This document shows, one piece after another, positions 26,482-35,486 of a stretch of DNA of 64,000 nt. Origin of the DNA: an uncultured Clostridia bacterium (GTDB lineage Bacteria; Bacillota; Clostridia; TANB77; CAG-465); contig CARYZD010000010.1 in assembly GCA_949106495.1 (NCBI GenBank), positions 1 through 64,000 on the forward strand, given 5' to 3'. Positions within the stretch are counted from its first letter, which is position 1. Each line of letters starts with the position of its first letter. The translations under genes and the position numbers were made by a program. The notes beneath the pieces are model-generated. The model ran no database searches, was not told where the DNA came from, and was given only the letters and a program-made list of their open reading frames with translations.

Positions 26482-26967
26482 TTATTTTAAAATCAAACTA
26501 TCGTAGTTATTATTCCACCAATCTATATCTCCATCTAGTTTAACTTTTATAAGGTCACCTTCTACAACATAAAAAGTTATACCTTCATAATTATCCATTT
26601 TAAGTTTTAAAGTTGTATTAACATATTCCATATTTAATTTATATGCTTTCTTATCTCCATCATAAGTTTCAGCATTTTCTTCTACTAATGTTGGAAGTAA
26701 ATTATCTTGATTATCTTTGATTTTTTCTCCATCTTCTGTTTTACCTAGTAAAATTTCTTCTTTTGAATACACTCCAAAGGCATCAGAATATGAAGCGCCA
26801 ACATAATATGATAAATTTGACTGTAATTTAATTACATCATCAAAGAATTTCCCTCCTTTTTCAGTTGATTTATATCCATTTGGTCCAAATATAATATATG
26901 CTATTGATAATACTAATAATATAACTAATAATATTATAACTAATGTACTTTTTTTATTTTTCATCAA
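26482..26967 (-). CDS. Small membrane-anchored protein, unknown
   Basis: 161 residues. One membrane segment (about 7-27) and an extracytoplasmic part (about 30-161) with YYVGASYSDAFGVYSKEEIL and a closing DGDIDWWNNNYDSLIL. No family recognised. It lies downstream of the spoIIIA operon terminator and ahead of the 25993 gene, so the pair may be made with or after the sporulation operon; that link is only positional. Confidence 0.6.
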   Translation of the reverse strand: MMKNKKSTLVIILLVILLVLSIAYIIFGPNGYKSTEKGGKFFDDVIKLQSNLSYYVGASYSDAFGVYSKEEILLGKTEDGEKIKDNQDNLLPTLVEENAETYDGDKKAYKLNMEYVNTTLKLKMDNYEGITFYVVEGDLIKVKLDGDIDWWNNNYDSLILK

Positions 26968-27077
26968 TTTTCACTCCTTAATTTTCATAATCATTTTTAT
27001 ACTACCATAAAAAAAAATTTTTTTCAACACTATAATATTATATTAACATTAGTTTTGAAGTTATTCAACAAATATAC

Positions 27078-27106
27078 TAAAAAAAAGATATCTCGATGAT
27101 ATCTTT
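27078..27106 (-). terminator. Terminator of the spoIIIA operon
   Basis: 9-bp stem (27084-27092 with 27098-27106), minus-strand tail TTTTTTAG, 11 bases after the spoIIIAH stop. Confidence 0.7.
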
Positions 27107-27116
27107 CACAAATTTC

Positions 27117-27665
27117 TCACACATTAATATTTTCAATTGTTATATCATTAGCTTTAATATTTAATTGGTCAACTATTGTTTGCATAATTTGAGCTGCTAA
27201 ACTTTCTGTTAATTCTTGTGTTTTTATAATAACATTTGCTTTTTCTTTGTTTGTTACTACAATAACAATTTCATCTACACCCTTAGATTTTATTACATTT
27301 TCTACCATTAAAATTTGATTTTTCTCTTCAATTAATGAACTAAGTTTTTCTTGGTATTCTGCTACTGTTTCACTATTTGTATTTGAATTATTTATTATTT
27401 GTGAATAGTTATTTGCAAGTTCTGAATACATATTATCTCTATCATTCCTAAAGCGAGTAATTCTTTCATCATTATTATTAAAAACTGAATTTGCCTCTTT
27501 ATATATGCCTACTTCATCATTATTTGAATTAACGTATACTGTTTGCCCTAAATCTTTTTCTCTTTCAGGGTTATACTTATAATTTATATATCCTGCTATA
27601 GTAACCATAAAGCAAAATGATAATACTGCCATTGATATTCTTTTTATTTTCTCTTTATTTTTCAT
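27117..27665 (-). CDS. spoIIIAH: Stage III sporulation protein AH
   Basis: 182 residues. Membrane segment (about 9-27), a linker with coiled-coil character (about 68-115), and a C-terminal ring-building (EscJ/PrgK-like) domain including GVDEIVIVVTNKEKANVIIKT. In the mother cell it forms the SpoIIIAH-SpoIIQ channel to the forespore. Ends the operon. Confidence 0.9.
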   Translation of the reverse strand: MKNKEKIKRISMAVLSFCFMVTIAGYINYKYNPEREKDLGQTVYVNSNNDEVGIYKEANSVFNNNDERITRFRNDRDNMYSELANNYSQIINNSNTNSETVAEYQEKLSSLIEEKNQILMVENVIKSKGVDEIVIVVTNKEKANVIIKTQELTESLAAQIMQTIVDQLNIKANDITIENINV

Positions 27666-27674
27666 ATTAACCTC

Positions 27675-28205
27675 CTATTTTTCAAAAACTTGTACTTTAT
27701 ATGATGCAACACCTAATAGATTTCCTATTGCTGTTGCTATTTTTTGCTTAAGTTCAGAATTTTGAACTCCATTTGCAACTATTATTACACCTTCAACACT
27801 TGGTGTATTATACATTTGAATTATTGCTGTTTTCTTTCCACTTTCTTCGTTATATGCAACACTTTTTTCAATACTTAATACTTGACCATTATCATTTAAT
27901 GTTTGTTTAGTATCATAAACAATATTATCATTACCATTATCTGAATAATTTATTATTATTGATACATCTGTTATTCCAGATATTTGATTTAAAACATCTA
28001 CAATTTTAGATTCTAAATCCACTTTTTTTGTAACTTGTTCTTGTGTATTTTCAACCACAGTTGTTTGTTTTTTATCTTTATCCTCATTAAATATATAGTT
28101 TATACTTATTAAAAGTATTACTAATAATACAAGTAGTAATATTAAATTTTCTTTTTTTCTTTTAGAATCTTTAGTAATATTTTTTAATGTCTCTAAGTAG
28201 TTCAT
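27675..28205 (-). CDS. spoIIIAG: Stage III sporulation protein AG
   Basis: 176 residues. Membrane segment (about 21-39), then a LESKIVDVLNQISGITDVSIIINY motif region (about 70-93) and a C-terminal EGVIIVANGVQNSELKQKI ring-building motif. Builds the large ring of the forespore-mother cell channel. Nine bases from spoIIIAH. Confidence 0.93.
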   Translation of the reverse strand: MNYLETLKNITKDSKRKKENLILLLVLLVILLISINYIFNEDKDKKQTTVVENTQEQVTKKVDLESKIVDVLNQISGITDVSIIINYSDNGNDNIVYDTKQTLNDNGQVLSIEKSVAYNEESGKKTAIIQMYNTPSVEGVIIVANGVQNSELKQKIATAIGNLLGVASYKVQVFEK

Positions 28206-28208
28206 TAT

Positions 28209-28712
28209 TTACCCTCCCTTTTGTATATTAATTTTACTTTTATCTACATCGTATTCTTTACTAATAAAAGATATAATATCAAAAGAAGTATCTCCATATA
28301 ATGTAATATTTACTTTTTCTATATTATATGTATCTGTAATTTGTATATTTACATCAATTCCATTTTCAATATTACTAGATACTCTATTTTTAATATCTTC
28401 TTCAACACTACTTTTAAAGTTTTCTTTAACATTATTTTTATTAACATCTTCATAATTTGAAATATCTGTATAATTTATATCTGTTGCTCCAATATTACTT
28501 GTTGCATTTAGCAATATATTCTTAATAGTATTTGAATCAGAATTTTTAACCAGTGAAATTATAGGATTAGCTATTACAATTATTGTTATTATACCTATAA
28601 GTGAATAAATATATTTCTTTAAGTTTGAGTTTGGTAAAATAATTTTTATAATTGTAAATAAAATACCAATAGCTAAAATTGAGCTTATCCAATTTTTAAA
28701 AATATCCAACAT
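28209..28712 (-). CDS. spoIIIAF: Stage III sporulation protein AF
   Basis: 167 residues from the ATG at 28712, chosen because AGGAGG lies 6 bases upstream; a GTG at 28730 in the same frame overlaps that ribosome binding site and the spoIIIAE stop. Two membrane segments (about 7-24 and 31-52) with the family PNSNLKKYIYSLIGIITI stretch, then a C-terminal ring-building domain. Part of the feeding-tube complex. Confidence 0.9.
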   Translation of the reverse strand: MLDIFKNWISSILAIGILFTIIKIILPNSNLKKYIYSLIGIITIIVIANPIISLVKNSDSNTIKNILLNATSNIGATDINYTDISNYEDVNKNNVKENFKSSVEEDIKNRVSSNIENGIDVNIQITDTYNIEKVNITLYGDTSFDIISFISKEYDVDKSKINIQKGG

Positions 28713-28722
28713 AATATCCCTC

Positions 28723-29874
28723 CTATCCACTTATAGAACTTATCATTCCCATTATAATACCTGTTGTCATAATAAAAAGAATAAGTATTCCTGTAAGTAT
28801 TCCAAGCATATCCTTATATACTTTAGTAAATCCATCAATAAAATCTGAAATTGTTTTGTCCTCATTAATTGGTTCACTAAATGCAGATAATAACTTATAT
28901 AATATAACAACAATAAGTATTTTAAGAAGTGGAACACTTACAATAATTATTATTGATATTAAAGCAACTGCTCCACCAACTTTACCAATTAACTCTGTTG
29001 CACCAAGAACTGTTTCTAAGCTATCAGATAAAAATTTTCCTACTACTGGTACTACATCTGATACTATATTTTGAGTAGTTTTAAAATATATACTATCTAT
29101 AGATTTAGTAACTGTTGACTCCATAGATAATATAAGTATAAATATAGCAATTACTGAACTAAAAATATATAATGATGATTTTCTAAAAATAGTAGACATC
29201 TTATCTAATTTAATATTATCCGATATTTTTGAAACTATATTTATTGCAATTGAAATTGTAAAAAAAGGTATAACTATATAATTTGTAATTACACATATAA
29301 AACTAGATACAAATAAAAGTAATGGTTGTATTATACCAGTTGATGTAATCTTTCCACTTGCTAGTAAAATACCTGTTAAAAATGTTGACACTATTTGCAT
29401 TGCATATCCCAGTAAATTAACAATGTTTTTGAACATATCAACTATCTCGATATAGTTTTTAAGTAATATTGAACTAATACAAATTATAACTATTAACTTG
29501 GTTATTTTTATCACATCACTATTTTTATCTAACTCTAAGCTAGATAATACTGCCATTATAATTATTACGATAAATAATGTAGTAACACTTTTCATACTTG
29601 TCTTTACTTGCTTTAACAAATTAGAAACAAAAACATCTAATATATTTTCATATTTAATACCATTTCCTTGCAATAGCTCTGAATATAATTCATTTACATT
29701 AAATCCCTCAATATTATTTTCTTTTAAATAAATATCAAATGTATTTAAATACTTATTTATCTCTAAGCTGCTTCCTATTTGGTTTGTAATATCTGTTTCT
29801 TCTGCTAATATGTTTTGGTTAAAGTAAAAATATATGATAGAAAATAAAAGTAATATCTTACAAATTTTTCTCAT
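28723..29874 (-). CDS. spoIIIAE: Stage III sporulation protein AE
   Basis: 383 residues with a signal peptide-like start and about eight membrane segments between residues 95 and 380. Conserved stretches include SLELDKNSDVIK, FKNIVNLLGYAMQIVSTFLTG, and VVPVVGKFLSDSLETVLG. The largest membrane subunit of the SpoIIIA complex. Its start codon overlaps the spoIIIAD stop by one base. Confidence 0.93.
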   Translation of the reverse strand: MRKICKILLLFSIIYFYFNQNILAEETDITNQIGSSLEINKYLNTFDIYLKENNIEGFNVNELYSELLQGNGIKYENILDVFVSNLLKQVKTSMKSVTTLFIVIIIMAVLSSLELDKNSDVIKITKLIVIICISSILLKNYIEIVDMFKNIVNLLGYAMQIVSTFLTGILLASGKITSTGIIQPLLLFVSSFICVITNYIVIPFFTISIAINIVSKISDNIKLDKMSTIFRKSSLYIFSSVIAIFILILSMESTVTKSIDSIYFKTTQNIVSDVVPVVGKFLSDSLETVLGATELIGKVGGAVALISIIIIVSVPLLKILIVVILYKLLSAFSEPINEDKTISDFIDGFTKVYKDMLGILTGILILFIMTTGIIMGMISSISG

Positions 29875-30257
29875 TATACTATCTGTGCTACAATATCTAC
29901 AAGAGATGCTATGATTGGTATTGAAAGCGATACAATTATCACTTTACCAGCCATTTCAATTTTGTTTGCTATTGCACTTTCTCCAGCATCTTTACATATA
30001 TCTCTACCAAATTCAACTATATATGATATTCCTATTACTTTTAAGATAATTTTTATATAAAAACTATCTATTGAAGAATTTTCTATAAGGGAATTAATTA
30101 AGTTAATTACAGATTTTAATTCATCAAAAACTAAAGTTAACATTATTACTGATGAAGCAATAACACATATTAAAGCAATTTCTGGTTTTTGATTTTTTAA
30201 AATTATTATTAGAGATACAGCTATAATTCCAAATCCGACAATCTTAAAAATAGTCAT
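29874..30257 (-). CDS. spoIIIAD: Stage III sporulation protein AD
   Basis: 127 residues, four membrane segments, containing IKIILKVIGISYIVEFGRDICKDAGESAIANKIEMAGK, the family hallmark (about 67-104). Paralogue of SpoIIIAC. Confidence 0.93.
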   Translation of the reverse strand: MTIFKIVGFGIIAVSLIIILKNQKPEIALICVIASSVIMLTLVFDELKSVINLINSLIENSSIDSFYIKIILKVIGISYIVEFGRDICKDAGESAIANKIEMAGKVIIVSLSIPIIASLVDIVAQIV

Positions 30258-30265
30258 TATTTCTC

Positions 30266-30466
30266 CTATAAATTAAAAGTATCTCTAACAGTATTAAATA
30301 GTTCGCTTATCTTTGAGATAACCATCATTAAAACAATAATCACACCTGTTAAAGTTGTCATCATTGCTTGATCTTCTCTTCCAGCTTTTGAAAGAATTTG
30401 GTTTAACACTGCTACAAGTATTCCTACTCCAGCTATTTTAAATAATAAATCTATATCCATACGCAT
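30266..30466 (-). CDS. spoIIIAC: Stage III sporulation protein AC
   Basis: 66 residues, normal length. Two membrane segments separated by NQILSKAGREDQAMM, the conserved AC loop (about 22-36). Seven bases from spoIIIAB. Confidence 0.93.
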   Translation of the reverse strand: MRMDIDLLFKIAGVGILVAVLNQILSKAGREDQAMMTTLTGVIIVLMMVISKISELFNTVRDTFNL

Positions 30467-30472
30467 TCCCCC

Positions 30473-30988
30473 TTATATGAATATAACAACAATAATTAAT
30501 CCTGTAATAACTCCAATTGTTCTATATACTTTTGAATTTTTAACCTTATTAATATTAGCCTCTTTAATTTGTTTTTCTATTATAGTAACTGTATTTTCTA
30601 TAATATTATTTTGTGAATCTATATCACTTCTACCTAAATTCTTCATAGTAGAAATAATAATATCTTTATCATAATCATTTAATGCTTCTAAAGTATTAAC
30701 ATTATTTGTAATACTTACATCTATTTTATCTGTACCATACTCAGACATATCTAGTGCAATTGCACCTATTACATCTTTTAATGGTGAACTTAATCTTTGT
30801 CTAGCCATTTCAAATGATACTGGTAAACTATTTGCCATATATATCATTTCATTTTGTAGTAATCTTAAAAATGTTATATAGTCTGTTAATATTTCTTCTC
30901 TTGATTTAAGAGCTGATGCCATTTCAATCCCTATATATGATGTTATACATAATATAGCAAGTGAAATTATTATTTTTATAAATATCAT
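30473..30988 (-). CDS. spoIIIAB: Stage III sporulation protein AB
   Basis: 171 residues. N-terminal membrane segment (about 3-20), a helical T2SS GspF-like domain with ALKSREEILTDYITFLRLLQNEM (about 26-48) and LGRSDIDSQ, and a C-terminal membrane segment (about 153-171). Start overlaps the spoIIIAA stop (ATGA). Confidence 0.93.
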   Translation of the reverse strand: MIFIKIIISLAILCITSYIGIEMASALKSREEILTDYITFLRLLQNEMIYMANSLPVSFEMARQRLSSPLKDVIGAIALDMSEYGTDKIDVSITNNVNTLEALNDYDKDIIISTMKNLGRSDIDSQNNIIENTVTIIEKQIKEANINKVKNSKVYRTIGVITGLIIVVIFI

Positions 30989-31893
30989 GCAACACCTCCC
31001 AAAGTTTGTGTATCATATACTTTTTCTACTATTCCTGGTACTTTTCCGTTTGATAAAATCACTATTTTTGAGAATATATTTAAATCTAATAATTCTTTTA
31101 TATTTTGATTTTTTAAAATAGATTTTATAGAATCACCATGCATAGTAAAAATAACTTTTACTCCTGATAGAATTGCCTCTTTAATAGCGGTAATATCTTC
31201 TTTTTTACCAATCTCATCTGTTGCTATAATATCTGGTGCCATTGAACGTATCATCATCTTCATTCCACTTGCCTTATTTACATTACTCATTATATCTGTT
31301 CTAACACCTACATCTAAACTTGCTACTCCCTCATATACAGATGCAATTTCTCCTCTTTCATCTATTAAAGCTACATTTTTTCCTTTAAAATTTAGTGAAG
31401 GTATTCCATTACTAGTTTGTCTAATAATATCCCTTATTAATGTTGTTTTACCACAACCTGGTGGAGATACTATGAGCGTATTTAAAAATTCATTATTTAC
31501 TATTATTTCAGATAAAATTCTATCTGCACATCCATATATTTGTCTTGCAACACGAATGTTTAAACTACAAATATTTTTTATGTTCTTTATTTTTCCATCT
31601 ACATATACTACTTCTCCACTTATTCCAATTCTATGACCGCCTCTAATTACTACAAATCCGTTATTTAAATCATTCTGTATAGCATATATTGAATTTTTAG
31701 ATACATTTAATAGTATATCCAGTATTACCTTAGGTGTTGTAATACAATCTAAAACAATTTCATTTTTACCACATACTATAATTATTTTACATTTAGTTCT
31801 AAGTCTAATTTCCGTTATATTCTGGCTACAATTTAATCTAATGATTTCATTTGAAATATAGCTTGGTAATACCTTTAATATTTCATCTATCAT
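30985..31893 (-). CDS. spoIIIAA: Stage III sporulation protein AA (ATPase)
   Basis: 302 residues. GspE/VirB11-like ATPase: Walker A SPPGCGKTTL (about 141-150), Walker B NVALIDERGEI (about 171-181), and RSMAPDIIATDEIG (about 214-227). First gene of the spoIIIAA-AH operon; expected to be under mother-cell SigE control. I see no clear SigE boxes, only GAATA- and ATACAAAT-like words near 31940-31970 in the wrong spacing. Ribosome binding site AGAGGTGG. Confidence 0.95.
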   Translation of the reverse strand: MIDEILKVLPSYISNEIIRLNCSQNITEIRLRTKCKIIIVCGKNEIVLDCITTPKVILDILLNVSKNSIYAIQNDLNNGFVVIRGGHRIGISGEVVYVDGKIKNIKNICSLNIRVARQIYGCADRILSEIIVNNEFLNTLIVSPPGCGKTTLIRDIIRQTSNGIPSLNFKGKNVALIDERGEIASVYEGVASLDVGVRTDIMSNVNKASGMKMMIRSMAPDIIATDEIGKKEDITAIKEAILSGVKVIFTMHGDSIKSILKNQNIKELLDLNIFSKIVILSNGKVPGIVEKVYDTQTLGGVA

Positions 31894-31989
31894 ATAACCA
31901 CCTCTTAGATACTAAAGTTATACTACTATTTAAATAAATAATTTGTATTAATATGTTTTATTCATATAAAAAAATATTCTTATTTTAGC

Positions 31990-32023
31990 AAAAAAAGAAG
32001 AAGATATTATTGCTATCTTCTTC
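31990..32023 (-). terminator. Terminator after the SNF2 helicase gene
   Basis: 10-bp stem (31997-32006 with 32014-32023), minus-strand tail of seven T's. Confidence 0.75.
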
Positions 32024-32035
32024 AAATTTTTATAT

Positions 32036-35000
32036 TTACTCAAATAATCCAAGTAACTCATCTTTAGACATTTGAGATATAAATGTCTCTCCAGATTTTA
32101 TTACTGAATCAGTTAAATCTTGTTTTCTTTCTTGTAGTTTTTGAATTTTTTCTTCAATACTATTTTCACTTATTAATTTAAATACTTGAACATTATTTCT
32201 TTGACCAATTCTATATGCTCTATCTGTTGCCTGATTTTGTGCAGATAAATTCCACCATGGATCAAAATGTATAACCATATCTGCTCCTGTTAAATTAAGA
32301 CCTGTTCCACCAGCTTTAAGTGAAATTAGGAAAACTTTTATATTATCATCTTTATTAAATTCATCAACCATTTCAATTCTAGTATCAACTTTAGTTTGAC
32401 CTGTAAGCATTGAATATTCTATTCCTCTTTTTTCTAACTCTTTAGTTAAAATATCAAACATAGAAGTAAATCCTGAGAATAATAATATTTTATGTTTTGC
32501 AGCTATTGCTCCTTCAATTATTTCTAAACATTGATTTAATTTTGCACTTTCTCCATTATAATCTTCTAAGAATAGTTGAGGATGACAACATATCTGTCTA
32601 AGTCTTGTAATTAAAGATAATATTTTAAATTTACTCTTTTCAAATCCATATGATTCAATTTCTTGTTTCATCTTAACTTTAGCTAAAGCTAAGTAAGAAT
32701 TGTATAGTTTTTGTTGTTCTTCATCCATCTTACTATACATTATTTGTTCTGTCTTATCTGGAAGTTCTTTTAATACTTCTTTCTTAATACGTCTTAATAC
32801 AAATGGTGCAACTAATCTTTGTAATTTTTCCATTGTTGCATTATCATTTTCTTTTATTATTACAGTTTCAAACTCATCTTTAAATTTCTTATATGTATAT
32901 AAATATCCAGGCATAATAAAATCAAATATAGACCATAATTCTGCAAGAGAATTTTCTATTGGTGTACCTGTAAGAGCAAATCTAACTTCACTTTTTATCT
33001 CTTTTAGAGCTTTAGCATTTTTAGTATTATTATTTTTAATATATTGTGCTTCATCTGCTATTACATATTTAAAATTAATATCTTTATATTGTTCTATATC
33101 TCTTTTTAACAAATCATATGAAGTTATTACTACATCATAGTCTGTAATACTTTTAATTAGATTTTCTCTTTGTTCTGCATTTCCAGAAATAATTAATGTT
33201 TTAATATTGTTTGAAAATCTATTTATTTCTTTTTCCCAGTTAATATATAATGAGCTTGGACATACAACTATTGATGTTTTACCAGTTCTTTTCTTTTCAT
33301 CAAGTAGTAATGCAATAATTTGAACTGTTTTACCAAGTCCCATATCATCTGCAAGAATTCCACCAAATCCATATTTTTCTAATGTTTTTAACCAGCTAAA
33401 TCCTGTTTTTTGATAACTTCTTAAAACACCTTTTAATTCTTCTGGTTCTTCAAATTTAACTTCATCAATATCTTTTATACTTTTTACTATTTCTCTAAAA
33501 TCATTATCTAGGTTAATTGTAATATTAGAAGTATTATTTTTAGCTAAATTATCTATATATAAAGCTCTATATCTTGGTATTTCTACATTTCCACTTACTA
33601 TATCTTTTTCTGTTATGTTTAAAGTCTTTGCTAGATTAACTAATGTACCAATTCCATCTGTATCTATATTGATAAAACTTCCATCTTTTAATCTATAATA
33701 TTTCTTTCTTAATTTATATCTTTTAAATATGTCTTTTAACTCAGATTCATCTAGTCCTAATTCATTAAAATCTATGTCTAAGAAATTATTTTCAATTCTT
33801 ACTCCCATGTTGAAAGTTTTTTGAGTTATAATTTGTTTATTTTTTAATTTATCTGTAATTAATACTTCAAATTTTTCCATAAATTTATCTATTCCTTCTG
33901 TTAAGAAACTATAGATATCTTCTTCTTTAGAAAGATAAATTATATGCTTTTTAAAGTTAATTACAAAATTATACATTTTAAATAGTTCTTTTGCTCTTGC
34001 TTCTTCAATTATATTTCTATTGCAAGTTACATTTAAATCTTTATCAAAAGGATTAAACTCTGTATCTCCATAACAAAATTTAACTTCTGCAACAATATTT
34101 CCTTTTGTGTCTATATCTAGGAATATTTTTGTTCCTAACTTTTCTGCCTTATATTTTTCTAATAATCCTTCCTCAATTGTAAGAGTGGTACTGTCTTTTA
34201 ATGCTGGAATAACATACTCACAAAAACTAGTAGCACTACCTGATGAAATAGTAATTTTACCCTCTGGGTCTTTAGACAATTTCTCTATTAGAGGTAATAC
34301 TTTTGTTTTAAATTCACTACTGCATCTATGCAATTTATCTTTATATAGGATATATGAATATTCTTGTCCATCAAACACATAATACTTTTCACTATTAGAT
34401 ATAACACATAGTCCGTTCTCTTTCATATCTAATATTTCAATATCAAAAGAAGGATCTCCTTCCTCTAATGTAACCATACCATATGCTTTTTCATAGTCAT
34501 ATCCATCTATTGATATTTTTTTATTCTTTAATAGTTCAAATATTTCATCAAGTAAAGAATATTTTAATTTAAAATTTGTTTTATATCTTTTATTTACTGT
34601 AAAATGATAAGTTCCAAGTTTTGAAAATTCATTATATTCTAGTGCTTTAGATACAATAAGCTTAGCTAATGCTTGAGATTCTTTAGTAAATGATTCTACA
34701 GAGTGCTTAAATTCAAGTTCTTTACCATACTTATTTACTGCTCCCTTTTGCATATCTTCACTAAATCTAAATAAGTCACGTAAAATATACATTCTATCTT
34801 TACCAATTTTAAATGATACTTCTAATTCTTTTTCAATATCATTAGTAAGATATAATAATGTTTCAATATTTACACTTTCTTTGTCTATATTTCTACTTAA
34901 CTCAAGATTTTCATAATAGGCCATAAGCCCATTATTTTCTCTTTGCTCATTAATTTTATCTTTATATGATTTATTTTCTATTACATCATCATCAATATCT

Positions 35001-35332
35001 GCTGACTCACTATTTTTAACATAGTTAATATATGTTGATTCATTTATATACATATCAAAAATCATTGCAACAACATGCTTACAAATAACATCTTTTTTAG
35101 TATAAGTTGGACATTCACATTTATATGATAACACTCCATTTGTTTTTCTAATTTCAGTTTCATATATGTATGTTCCCTCAACATAAGCTTTTGCAACATA
35201 ATTATTTTCAGAAATAAAATTAAAATCTGCTACTTTAACCCTATTTTGTTCAAAATACTTTTTACCTCTATTTGTTATATCTGTACCTGCTTCAAATAAG
35301 ATACTGTTTATCTCTTCTGCATTTATTAACAT
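32036..35332 (-). CDS. SNF2-family helicase with SWIM zinc finger
   Basis: 1098 residues from the ATG at 35332. An ATG 24 bases upstream (35356) was rejected because it sits at the predicted transcription start; the chosen ATG has GGGAG 8 bases upstream. SWIM finger CECPTYTKKDVICKHV (about 67-82), a long middle region, then the Swi2/Snf2 motor: motif I ADDMGLGKT (about 665-673), DEAQ (about 760-763), motif VI TDRAYRIGQ (about 1038-1046). A HepA/RapA-type remodelling ATPase; bacterial SWIM-SNF2 proteins are associated with transcription or DNA transactions. Substrate unknown. Confidence 0.93.
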   Translation of the reverse strand: MLINAEEINSILFEAGTDITNRGKKYFEQNRVKVADFNFISENNYVAKAYVEGTYIYETEIRKTNGVLSYKCECPTYTKKDVICKHVVAMIFDMYINESTYINYVKNSESADIDDDVIENKSYKDKINEQRENNGLMAYYENLELSRNIDKESVNIETLLYLTNDIEKELEVSFKIGKDRMYILRDLFRFSEDMQKGAVNKYGKELEFKHSVESFTKESQALAKLIVSKALEYNEFSKLGTYHFTVNKRYKTNFKLKYSLLDEIFELLKNKKISIDGYDYEKAYGMVTLEEGDPSFDIEILDMKENGLCVISNSEKYYVFDGQEYSYILYKDKLHRCSSEFKTKVLPLIEKLSKDPEGKITISSGSATSFCEYVIPALKDSTTLTIEEGLLEKYKAEKLGTKIFLDIDTKGNIVAEVKFCYGDTEFNPFDKDLNVTCNRNIIEEARAKELFKMYNFVINFKKHIIYLSKEEDIYSFLTEGIDKFMEKFEVLITDKLKNKQIITQKTFNMGVRIENNFLDIDFNELGLDESELKDIFKRYKLRKKYYRLKDGSFINIDTDGIGTLVNLAKTLNITEKDIVSGNVEIPRYRALYIDNLAKNNTSNITINLDNDFREIVKSIKDIDEVKFEEPEELKGVLRSYQKTGFSWLKTLEKYGFGGILADDMGLGKTVQIIALLLDEKKRTGKTSIVVCPSSLYINWEKEINRFSNNIKTLIISGNAEQRENLIKSITDYDVVITSYDLLKRDIEQYKDINFKYVIADEAQYIKNNNTKNAKALKEIKSEVRFALTGTPIENSLAELWSIFDFIMPGYLYTYKKFKDEFETVIIKENDNATMEKLQRLVAPFVLRRIKKEVLKELPDKTEQIMYSKMDEEQQKLYNSYLALAKVKMKQEIESYGFEKSKFKILSLITRLRQICCHPQLFLEDYNGESAKLNQCLEIIEGAIAAKHKILLFSGFTSMFDILTKELEKRGIEYSMLTGQTKVDTRIEMVDEFNKDDNIKVFLISLKAGGTGLNLTGADMVIHFDPWWNLSAQNQATDRAYRIGQRNNVQVFKLISENSIEEKIQKLQERKQDLTDSVIKSGETFISQMSKDELLGLFE

Positions 35333-35363
35333 TACTTCATCTCCCACTATTTCCATAAGTTAT

Positions 35364-35392
35364 ATTATACTATATTTTAACTCATTTGTGAA
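35364..35392 (-). promoter_or_regulatory. SigA promoter of the SNF2 gene
   Basis: On the minus strand TTCACA (35387-35392), 17-base spacer, TATAAT (35364-35369). Its position places the transcript start at or near the rejected upstream ATG. Confidence 0.75.
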
Positions 35393-35446
35393 TGTTTTAT
35401 GTTAAATTTTATATAAAAAAGATGATATTTATTCATATTCATTAAA

Positions 35447-35477
35447 AAAAGAATAGCCTTTATAAAGACTATTCTTT
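35447..35477 (-). terminator. Terminator
   Basis: 9-bp outer stem (35448-35456 with 35469-35477) plus A/T flanks, 10 bases after the GH18 gene stop. Confidence 0.65.
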
Positions 35478-35486
35478 ATAATATAA

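Noticed and set aside
31900..31990. SigE promoter before spoIIIAA
   Set aside because: Words resembling both boxes occur, but not at the 13-15 base spacing; expected from biology but not supported by what I see.
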